Assembly (NCBI RefSeq): GCF_002843385.1
Contig: NZ_MVDE01000002.1
Coordinates: forward strand, 186,001 to 250,000
DNA from: Labilibaculum manganireducens
GTDB taxonomy: Bacteria > Bacteroidota > Bacteroidia > Bacteroidales > Marinifilaceae
DNA length: 64,000 nucleotides
Direction: 5' to 3'
In this document: in pieces, positions 54,474-61,740 of the stretch
Layout: every line of letters begins with the position of its first letter
Numbering within the stretch: position 1 is the stretch's first letter
Made by a program: the position numbers and the translations under genes
Notes under the pieces: model-generated
What the model saw: only the letters and a program-made list of their open reading frames with translations
Databases searched by the model: none
What the model was told of the DNA's origin: nothing

Positions 54474-54566
54474 AGAACAATTTTATTTGGGTTTTCATTT
54501 TAACAAAATTTAACGACGGGTTGGCGTTATTTTTTTTCATTGATAAGGTTTTTTAAGATTATATGT

Positions 54567-54574
54567 TACTTTTG
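54567..54574 (+). promoter_or_regulatory. Candidate -7 box (TACTTTTG) for the DUF6089-uppS-bamA cluster
   Basis: TACTTTTG fits TAnnTTTG. A TTG at 54540-54542 lies 24 bases upstream, slightly longer than the usual spacer. The leader to the ATG at 54685 would be about 100 bases. Confidence 0.4.
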
Positions 54575-54684
54575 TAGCTTGTGAATAAATTGAGCTGGAA
54601 TACATCCTCTTCAAACCAACGGTTTTAGGAGCTTAAGCAACAACTTCTCTTTGTTTGCAAGAAGGAAAACACAAACTTGATTTC

Positions 54685-55350
54685 ATGTATAAACTGATAT
54701 TGGGAATACTGTTTTTTGCGATAGGAAATTCAGCTTTTTCGCAGACTAAAGCAGAGTTAGGCTTCTTTGGCGGAGTCTCCTATTATATGGGTGATATTAA
54801 TCCTCAAAAGCAGTTTTATTCAAATTCAGTTGCCTTGGGAGGAATTTACCGGTATAATTTTAATTCACGGTATGCTTTAAGGGCTGGCATGTTGTTTTCA
54901 GGTTTAAAAGCAGAGGATAGGGATTTTAATAATTCATATCAACAAGCAAGAGGTGCATCATTCAAAACAGATTTAGTTGATCTATCCCTGCAGGTAGAAT
55001 TTAACTTTCAGTCTTTTTGGTCACCTAAAAAAACGAAAAGCCAGACTCTGGTTCCTTATGTTACAGGAGGGATTGGATACATTGCTCCAAGCAGTACCAG
55101 CTCTTCATTCACAATTCCAATGGGAGTTGGTGTGAAAACGAACTTAACAGGCCGATGGACAGCAGCTTTGGAATGGAGTTTTAGAAAGAGTTTTACCGAT
55201 GATCTGGATCATCTTGATGATCCAAATGATCTTAATAAAAGTAGTTTAGTACACAATAACGATTGGGCATCTTTTTTTGGAGTAATGATAAGTTATAAAT
55301 TATTCCCTGATAATGAAGAATGCCATTCATACGATCGCTTTGTAAAATAA
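54685..55350 (+). CDS. DUF6089 family outer-membrane beta-barrel protein
   Basis: A 221-residue secreted protein. The start at 54685 gives the signal peptide MYKLILGILFFAIGNSAFSQ. The mature part alternates beta strands as in eight-stranded barrels (ELGFFGGVSYYMGDINPQ, YRYNFNSRYALRAGMLFS, PYVTGGIGYI, GRWTAALEWSFRKSF, WASFFGVMISYKL). The GxxYYMGD opening is typical of DUF6089. It sits 3 bases upstream of uppS and belongs to the envelope biogenesis cluster. A role in outer-membrane assembly or lipid-linked processes is only suggested by context. Confidence 0.85.
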   Translation: MYKLILGILFFAIGNSAFSQTKAELGFFGGVSYYMGDINPQKQFYSNSVALGGIYRYNFNSRYALRAGMLFSGLKAEDRDFNNSYQQARGASFKTDLVDLSLQVEFNFQSFWSPKKTKSQTLVPYVTGGIGYIAPSSTSSSFTIPMGVGVKTNLTGRWTAALEWSFRKSFTDDLDHLDDPNDLNKSSLVHNNDWASFFGVMISYKLFPDNEECHSYDRFVK

Positions 55351-55353
55351 GAT

Positions 55354-56100
55354 ATGTCATTTAAAAATAAAATAGTAAAGGAAAAGCTGCCAACTCATCT
55401 TGCCATTATAATGGATGGGAATGGGCGATGGGCAAAAATGCGGGGAGAACATCGTATTGTAGGTCATCAGAACGGCGTTGAAGCAGTAAGGCAAACTGTT
55501 GAAGCTGCCGGTGAGCTTGGAATTTCTTATTTAACCCTGTACGCGTTTTCTACCGAGAATTGGAATCGACCTCAGGATGAGGTTTTAGGATTAATGTCCT
55601 TGTTGGTTGAAGCAATAGAAAATGAGACTCCTACTTTAATGAAGAACAACGTTCGCCTGCAGGCAATTGGCGATCTGGCAAGTTTGCCGCTTGAGGTAAG
55701 GGAGAAATTACAGGGAACAATTTCCAATACATCCGGGAATTCAGGTTTGACTTTAGTTTTAGCCTTAAGTTATAGCTCCAGGTGGGAAATTGTGAATGCA
55801 GTTAAAAATATTGCAAGTCAGGTTCAAAACGGAGATATATCTCTGGATGAAATTAATTCGGACTTGTTCTCTAATCAACTTACCACCAAAGGTATCCCTG
55901 ATCCGGAACTTTTGATAAGAACGAGCGGAGAAAACAGAATAAGCAATTTTCTTTTGTGGCAAATAGCTTATTCTGAATTGTATTTTACTGAATTGTTCTG
56001 GCCTGATTTTAATAAAGAAGAGCTTTATAAAGCACTTTTTGATTATCAGAACAGAGAGCGTCGATTTGGTAAGATTAGTGAACAAATTAAAGATAAATAA
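55354..56100 (+). CDS. uppS: Isoprenyl transferase (undecaprenyl diphosphate synthase)
   Basis: A 248-residue cis-prenyltransferase that makes the C55 lipid carrier for peptidoglycan and surface polysaccharides. [16 protein letters not shown] (about 17-32) carries the catalytic Asp, followed by [30 protein letters not shown], and [26 protein letters not shown] near 188-213. The length is standard. It starts 3 bases after DUF6089 and 24 bases before bamA. Confidence 0.96.
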   Translation: MSFKNKIVKEKLPTHLAIIMDGNGRWAKMRGEHRIVGHQNGVEAVRQTVEAAGELGISYLTLYAFSTENWNRPQDEVLGLMSLLVEAIENETPTLMKNNVRLQAIGDLASLPLEVREKLQGTISNTSGNSGLTLVLALSYSSRWEIVNAVKNIASQVQNGDISLDEINSDLFSNQLTTKGIPDPELLIRTSGENRISNFLLWQIAYSELYFTELFWPDFNKEELYKALFDYQNRERRFGKISEQIKDK

Positions 56101-56124
56101 GCATTAACCATTATAATTCAAGTA

Positions 56125-58647
56125 ATGATTAAAAGATTAACTTTCATTTTTACTCTATTTTTAAGTTTTAGTGCGTTAGCGCAGGAAACCGATACAATTT
56201 ATAATCCGGTAACTCATTATTCTTCTCCAAAAAGTTATGAATTGGGTGGCGTTACAGTAACAGGAGTAAAACATTTGGAAAATAATGTTTTGGTGCAAAT
56301 TTCAGGTCTTCGTGTTGGTACTACCATTGAAGTTCCTGGCGAAAAGGTGACAAACGCAATTAATAAATTGTATAAACAAGGTCTCTTTTCGGACATTCAA
56401 ATTACAGCAACCAAGGAAATAGGAAACAAGATTTACCTTAATATCCAACTACAGGAACGTCCTCGATTGTCTTTGGTAAATTATAACGGAACATCTAAAA
56501 GTGAGACAACAAAGCTGAAAGAGAAATTAAAGCTGATGAAAGGAACTCAGGTTACCGATTATCTGGTTACAAACATAAAAACTATAGTTGAAGGATACTT
56601 TAAAGAAAAGGGTTTTTACAATACTAGTGTTTCCGTTATTCAAAGGGATGATTCAGCAGAGGAAAATAGTGTGATACTCGATATTAATATTGATCGAAAC
56701 AATAAAATTAAGATTAAGCATATTTTTGTTGAGGGAAATACAGCTTTTTCCGATAAAAAGGTGAAAAAAGCAATCAAGGATTCAAAAGAGAAAACATTCA
56801 GAAATTTCTTAAAATCTTCTAAGTATATTGAAGAAAAATGGAACGAGGATAAATTGACTTTAATTGAGAAGTACAACGAAAAAGGTTATAGGGATGCGCT
56901 TGTTTTGTCAGATAGCATTGAACAGGTATCTGAGGATAGAGTGAATATTCATGTGAAAGTGAAAGAAGGGAATCAGTATTTTTTCAATAATATTGATTGG
57001 GTCGGTAATACAGTGTATACCGGTTATTGGCTGCAACGGGTTTTGCAGATAAAAAAAGGTGATGTTTACAATCAGACTTTACTTGACAAGAGATTGAGCA
57101 GTGATGATGATGCTGTTAGTAATCAGTATCTTGACAAAGGATATTTATTCTTCAATGTGAATCCGGTAGAAACAGTTATTGGTAAGGATTCTATTAATCT
57201 TGAAATGAGAATTGTTGAAGGAAAACAGGCAACCATAGATAGAGTAAATATTATTGGAAATACAAAAACTCATGAGCATGTTGCCCGTAGGGAGTTGTAT
57301 ACATATCCTGGAGAATTGTTTAGCAAGTCGGATATCATTCGAAGTGTAAGGGAATTGGCTCAGTTAGGTCATTTTGATCCGGAAACTATTAGCCCGGATG
57401 TGAAGCCTCACCCTGAAAGTGGAACTGTGGATATTAATTATAAGTTAGAGGAAAAAGCGAATGACCAGATAGAACTCTCAGGAGGATGGGGTGCTGGAAT
57501 GATTATTGGTACCGTTGGTTTGAAATTTTCTAATTTCTCGATTAGAAATATATTTAATAAAGAGGCTTGGAGTCCTTTGCCAACGGGAGACGGGCAAACA
57601 TTGAGTATACGTGCTCAAACGAATGGTTCATACTACAATTCTTATAGTATGTCATTTACCGAGCCTTGGTTAGGAGGTAAAAAACCAACTTCATTAAGTA
57701 CTTCAATTTATTATTCTCAGCAAACCGGATATAGTCGCTCTTATAGTAACAGCTATAGCTATGCAAGCTCATCAGGGAATTCAGATCAAAGTCAGAAAGT
57801 GTTTGGAGCAAGTGTAGGATTGGCTCGTCGTTTAAAATGGCCTGATAATTATTTTTCTTTGTATAATGAGGTTAGTTATCAGAACTACAGATTAAAAGAT
57901 TGGCAGTATTATTTAATCTCTGACGGAACATCCAATAATTTCAGTTTTACAACTACTTTATCAAGGAGTTCTATAGATAATCCATTATATACCAGAAGAG
58001 GTTCCTCATTTTCTTTAAGTGTTAAATTGACACCACCATTTTCATTTTTCGATAATGTTAACTACTCGAGTGGAAATACAAGCGATCAGGAAAGATATAA
58101 ATGGATTGAATATCACAAATGGGTATTTAAAGGAAAAATGTATACATCCTTATTGAATAGTACTGATAAACTGGTTTTATATACAGGAACTGAGTTTGGA
58201 TATTTGGGGTATTATAATAAAGATAAAAGATCACCTTTCGAAGGATTTGAAGTAGGAGGTGATGGTATGTCGGGATACAGCATGTACGGAAGTGACAATA
58301 TTGGACTAAGAGGATATGAAAATGGATCTTTGACCCCGGTAAGTACGACAGGCAGACGATTGGGAGGTAATATTTATTCTAAATTTACTGCAGAAGTTCG
58401 TTATCCGCTATCTTTAAGCCAGTCTGCAACTATTTATGCATTGGCATTTGCCGAAGCAGGAAATGCCTGGTATGATTTTGAACAATTTCAACCATTCAAT
58501 TTGAAGCGTTCTGCAGGTGTTGGGCTTAGAATATTCCTTCCTATGTTTGGATTATTAGGAATTGATTACGGATATGGATTTGATGAAGCGAATCAGGCAG
58601 GACAGAACGGTGGTCAATTCCATTTTGTAATTGGTCAACAATTTTAG
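56125..58647 (+). CDS. bamA: Outer membrane protein assembly factor BamA
   Basis: An 840-residue Omp85 protein, the core of the machine that folds outer-membrane proteins, including the SusC proteins of this window. The signal peptide is 1-19 (LFLSFSALAQ). Five POTRA domains follow to about residue 450 (GGVTVTGVKHLENNV, IKHIFVEGNTAFSDKKVKKA, VNIIGNTKTHEHVARRELYTYPG). The barrel has the lid-lock style motif GLRGYENGSLTPV (near 731) and ends in GQQF with a C-terminal Phe. A Ser/Tyr-rich segment (SYSNSYSYASSSGNSDQS) lies in a barrel loop. Confidence 0.96.
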   Translation: MIKRLTFIFTLFLSFSALAQETDTIYNPVTHYSSPKSYELGGVTVTGVKHLENNVLVQISGLRVGTTIEVPGEKVTNAINKLYKQGLFSDIQITATKEIGNKIYLNIQLQERPRLSLVNYNGTSKSETTKLKEKLKLMKGTQVTDYLVTNIKTIVEGYFKEKGFYNTSVSVIQRDDSAEENSVILDINIDRNNKIKIKHIFVEGNTAFSDKKVKKAIKDSKEKTFRNFLKSSKYIEEKWNEDKLTLIEKYNEKGYRDALVLSDSIEQVSEDRVNIHVKVKEGNQYFFNNIDWVGNTVYTGYWLQRVLQIKKGDVYNQTLLDKRLSSDDDAVSNQYLDKGYLFFNVNPVETVIGKDSINLEMRIVEGKQATIDRVNIIGNTKTHEHVARRELYTYPGELFSKSDIIRSVRELAQLGHFDPETISPDVKPHPESGTVDINYKLEEKANDQIELSGGWGAGMIIGTVGLKFSNFSIRNIFNKEAWSPLPTGDGQTLSIRAQTNGSYYNSYSMSFTEPWLGGKKPTSLSTSIYYSQQTGYSRSYSNSYSYASSSGNSDQSQKVFGASVGLARRLKWPDNYFSLYNEVSYQNYRLKDWQYYLISDGTSNNFSFTTTLSRSSIDNPLYTRRGSSFSLSVKLTPPFSFFDNVNYSSGNTSDQERYKWIEYHKWVFKGKMYTSLLNSTDKLVLYTGTEFGYLGYYNKDKRSPFEGFEVGGDGMSGYSMYGSDNIGLRGYENGSLTPVSTTGRRLGGNIYSKFTAEVRYPLSLSQSATIYALAFAEAGNAWYDFEQFQPFNLKRSAGVGLRIFLPMFGLLGIDYGYGFDEANQAGQNGGQFHFVIGQQF

Positions 58648-58722
58648 CATATTTTATGTCACTCGTCTTTGGAGCTATTATAATTTAAGTTATTTTAGAT
58701 TTTAATTCTAAATAAGAATCGA

Positions 58723-59244
58723 ATGAAGCGTTTAGTATTAATAATTGGATGTGTATGTATATTGATAGGGAATTTGTATTCTCAGCAACGTTACGGATTT
58801 GTTGACACAGAATATATTCTCGATAAAATGCCTGATTATAAGAATGCTCAGGAACAATTGGATCAGATTTCAAGCAATTGGCAAATAGAAATTGAGAAAA
58901 TAGCTTCTGAAATTAAAGAATTGCAAGCGAAGTTTAGAGCTGATGAAGTGTTTTTGTCCTCAGAAATGAGAGAAAAAAGGGAAAAAGAGATTTTTGACAA
59001 GGAAATTTTAGCTCAAAAATTGCAGCAAAAGTATTTTGGAATAAATGGAGATCTTTATAAAAAGCGTCAGGAATTAATAAAGCCAATTCAGGATGATATT
59101 TATGAAGCAATAAAAGAAATTGCAAAAGACGGAACTTATGGTATGATTATTGATCGTGCTAACGGGCCAACAATTATATACAGTAATCAAAAGTTTGATT
59201 TAAGTGATAAGGTACTGTATAAGTTAGGTATTAGAACTAATTAA
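58723..59244 (+). CDS. OmpH/Skp-family periplasmic chaperone (copy 1)
   Basis: A 173-residue exported chaperone that holds unfolded outer-membrane proteins. The signal peptide is about 1-20 (CVCILIGNLYSQ). The OmpH core begins RYGFVDTEYILDKMPDYKNAQEQLDQ, followed by a long charged coiled coil (about 45-115) and the closing strand YGMIIDRANGPTIIYSN. Skp trimers form tentacled cavities by these coils. It is the first of two adjacent paralogues directly after bamA. Confidence 0.93.
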   Translation: MKRLVLIIGCVCILIGNLYSQQRYGFVDTEYILDKMPDYKNAQEQLDQISSNWQIEIEKIASEIKELQAKFRADEVFLSSEMREKREKEIFDKEILAQKLQQKYFGINGDLYKKRQELIKPIQDDIYEAIKEIAKDGTYGMIIDRANGPTIIYSNQKFDLSDKVLYKLGIRTN

Positions 59245-59274
59245 AATTAAAATAAAAACTAACTGAGTGATATT

Positions 59275-59790
59275 ATGAGACATTTTTTAAAAGTAACTTT
59301 ATTAGCCATTATCCTATCTGCAGGTTCAAGTACATTTGCGCAAACCTTAAAATTTGGCCATATCGACTCGAATAAATTACTGTCGATTATGCCTGAAAAA
59401 GAGCAGGCACAAAAACAAATTCAAGCTGCGGCAGCGGAGTATGATGCTCAAATTAAAGCAATGAGAGAAGAGTATCAAACTTTGGTAAATGCTTATGTAG
59501 AGAAAAGAGAAACTCTTTCGGAGGCTGTAAGAGCCAATAAAGAAAAAGAAATTCAGGATTTGCAAAATCGTATGCAGACATTTGATGGATTTGCTCAGCA
59601 AGAACTTCAAAAAAAGCAAAATGAATTGTTAAAGCCTATTTTCGATAAAGCTTCAGCTGCAATAAAGGCTGTTGGTGCTGAGAATGGATTCATTTATGTT
59701 TTTGATATTAGTACTGGTGTTATCTTGTTCAACTCAAATAACAGTGTTGATATTATGCCATTGGTAAAAACAAAATTAGGAATACTGTAG
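59275..59790 (+). CDS. OmpH/Skp-family periplasmic chaperone (copy 2)
   Basis: A 171-residue paralogue of the preceding protein. The signal peptide is about 1-22 (ILSAGSSTFAQ). The core is LKFGHIDSNKLLSIMPEKEQAQKQIQAAA, then a coiled coil rich in Ala, Gln and Glu (about 50-120) and the closing strand GFIYVFDISTGVILFNS. It is 30 bases downstream of copy 1. The coils differ in composition between copies, which may reflect different clients. Followed by a terminator. Confidence 0.93.
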   Translation: MRHFLKVTLLAIILSAGSSTFAQTLKFGHIDSNKLLSIMPEKEQAQKQIQAAAAEYDAQIKAMREEYQTLVNAYVEKRETLSEAVRANKEKEIQDLQNRMQTFDGFAQQELQKKQNELLKPIFDKASAAIKAVGAENGFIYVFDISTGVILFNSNNSVDIMPLVKTKLGIL

Positions 59791-59810
59791 ATATTTTTCA
59801 GGATATTGTG

Positions 59811-59842
59811 AAAAGGTGGTATTTTTAATACCACCTTTTCTT
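59811..59842 (+). terminator. Terminator after the ompH pair
   Basis: AAAAGGTGGTATT and AATACCACCTTTT form a perfect stem (59811-59839) around a short T-rich loop, then CTT. It lies just before the murI start. Confidence 0.82.
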
Positions 59843-59854
59843 ATTTTTACGAGA

Positions 59855-60682
59855 ATGATAAAAAATAGTCAGCCCATTGGTGTTTTCGATTCAGGATATG
59901 GAGGTTTAACCGTATTAAATGAACTGCTTAAGAGCTTACCTGAATATGATTTTATTTATCTGGGAGATAATGCCAGAAGCCCTTATGGTACCCGCTCATA
60001 TGATGTTGTATATGATTATACGCTCGAGGCGGTTGAGCAACTTTTTTCAATGGGCTGTGAGTTGGTAATACTTGCGTGTAATACAGCTTCGGCCAAAGCG
60101 CTTCGTACCATTCAGCAAAATGATTTACCAAAAATAAATTCCAACAGGAGGGTTCTTGGAGTTATTCGCCCTAGTGCTGAAGAGGTTTCCAAAATTACGA
60201 GGACCAAACATATTGGTGTAATGGGAACTGTAGGCACAATTCGTTCTAATTCGTATCCATTGGAGATAGCTAAATTATTCCCGGATGTTGTTGTTGTCCA
60301 GGAAGCTTGTCCAATGTGGGTTCCTTTGGTTGAAAATAATGAGATTAACACGGAAGGTGGAAGGTATTTCATTAAAAAGAACATTGATAGTTTATTGGCT
60401 AAAGACCCTCTTATCGATTCGATAATATTGGGTTGTACTCACTATCCTTTGATGCAGTCGGAGATTAAGAAAATGCTTCCTGATCACATTCAGTTGATTT
60501 CTCAGGGAGAGATCGTTGCCCGAAGTTTAAAAGATTACCTTTTTAGACATCCCGAAATGGATGTTAGATGCAGTAAAAACTCAAATTGTGAGTTTTTTAC
60601 TACAGAATTTGTAGATAGTTTTGAGGAAAAAGCCAGTCGATTTCTTAATATTACTTTAAAGGCCCGGCATATTAGCTATTAA
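59855..60682 (+). CDS. murI: Glutamate racemase
   Basis: A 275-residue enzyme that supplies D-glutamate for peptidoglycan. PIGVFDSGYGGLTVL (about 7-21), YLGDNARSPYG, LVILACNTASAKALR with the first catalytic Cys (near 79), GVIRPSAEEV, and IILGCTHYPLM with the second catalytic Cys (near 196). The ATG at 59855 (MIKNSQPIG) is chosen, since an in-frame start at 59816 lies inside the preceding terminator. It ends at a bidirectional terminator. Confidence 0.95.
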   Translation: MIKNSQPIGVFDSGYGGLTVLNELLKSLPEYDFIYLGDNARSPYGTRSYDVVYDYTLEAVEQLFSMGCELVILACNTASAKALRTIQQNDLPKINSNRRVLGVIRPSAEEVSKITRTKHIGVMGTVGTIRSNSYPLEIAKLFPDVVVVQEACPMWVPLVENNEINTEGGRYFIKKNIDSLLAKDPLIDSIILGCTHYPLMQSEIKKMLPDHIQLISQGEIVARSLKDYLFRHPEMDVRCSKNSNCEFFTTEFVDSFEEKASRFLNITLKARHISY

Positions 60683-60709
60683 CTGTGGCAAGTGTAATAG
60701 TATAAAAAA

Positions 60710-60749
60710 CAAAGTCTTTCAATATAAAATTGAAAGACTTTGTTTTTTT
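60710..60749. terminator. Bidirectional terminator between murI and the carbonic anhydrase gene
   Basis: CAAAGTCTTTCAAT (60710-60723) and ATTGAAAGACTTTG (60729-60742) pair perfectly over 14 bp, followed by seven Ts on the plus strand and a T-rich run on the minus strand. Confidence 0.9.
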
Positions 60750-60757
60750 AAGCTGAA

Positions 60758-61294
60758 TTACTTTTTGATGGTTTCTTCATCTTCTTTGTACCAGCTGGCA
60801 TACATTGCATAACTATTTGCAATTCGATTGATTTCACCTTCTAATAATTCCGGACTTAGTTCTTTTATTTTTTTTGCCGGAGATCCTGCATATACACTTC
60901 CTGATTCAACATGCGTACCTTTTGTAACAACTGATCCTGCTGCAATAATCGCATTGCTTTCAATAATCGCATCATCAAGAACTACAGCAGCCATGCCTAT
61001 AAGAACGTTATCTTTAATTGTGCAACCATGCACTACTGCATTGTGGGCAATAGATACATTATTTCCAATTGTGGTTGGTGATTTTTTATAGGTTGCATGA
61101 ATAGTCGCATTATCCTGAACATTTACATTGTTCCCAAGACGAATAGAATGAACATCACCGCGTAAAACAGCACTGTACCAGATACTACAATCATTACCCA
61201 TCTCCACATCACCAATTACGGCAGCGGTTTCTGCTAAAAAGCAATTATCTCCGAATACCGGAGTTTTTCCATTTAATTCTCTAATAAATGCCAT
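60758..61294 (-). CDS. Gamma carbonic anhydrase family protein
   Basis: A 178-residue left-handed beta-helix protein. Hexapeptide repeats run from about 20 to 140 (VIGDVEMGNDCSIWYSAVLRGDVHSIRLG). Zinc-ligand histidines appear in NATIHATYKK, SIAHNAVVHGCTI and related positions (near 69, 86 and 91). These match the Cam/PaaY/YrdA group. The C-terminal helix is ELLEGEINRIANSYAMYASWYKED. Carbonic anhydrase activity is not assured, because many members lack the accessory acidic loop. Confidence 0.93.
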   Translation of the reverse strand: MAFIRELNGKTPVFGDNCFLAETAAVIGDVEMGNDCSIWYSAVLRGDVHSIRLGNNVNVQDNATIHATYKKSPTTIGNNVSIAHNAVVHGCTIKDNVLIGMAAVVLDDAIIESNAIIAAGSVVTKGTHVESGSVYAGSPAKKIKELSPELLEGEINRIANSYAMYASWYKEDEETIKK

Positions 61295-61740
61295 TCTTAT
61301 TTAGTTTGATTATAAATACAAAGATAATTAAAAAAATATTCGAGAGATTTTTTATAAATATGTTGTAAAAAAAGTTACGCAAACGTTAACGTGAATGAAA
61401 TTGAAAATGAGAGCAATAGCATAGTGTTAATTTGAAAGCAAAATGTATTGCATATTGGTAATTTGTTAGTTTTGAAGTCTATTTCAACTTAAATTTAAAA
61501 GGTTTACGATAAAAAAGGTTTGAAAATTTAAGTTTTTTTCACACTTTTGATGACGCAGATATAAATAGGGGTATTTTGAAATCTGCAATTTGAGAAGTTA
61601 TTTTTTAGTGACTAAACTAAAGTTTCTTCTTGAAAACAATTCTAAAGGGTGCATTTTATTGCTTTCATCTCATTGTTATGGGATGAATGAATTTATATAT
61701 AAATGTGTATTAATGTTAATTAACCACTAACTAAAGGTTT
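61295..61740. other. 446-bp intergenic region upstream of the second susC-like gene
   Basis: It holds the divergent upstream regions of the carbonic anhydrase and susC genes. A TAGTTTTG at 61467-61474, with TTG at 61448-61450, is a possible promoter, which would leave a leader of about 260 bases. No ORF, RNA gene or sigma/anti-sigma pair was recognised. Confidence 0.4.
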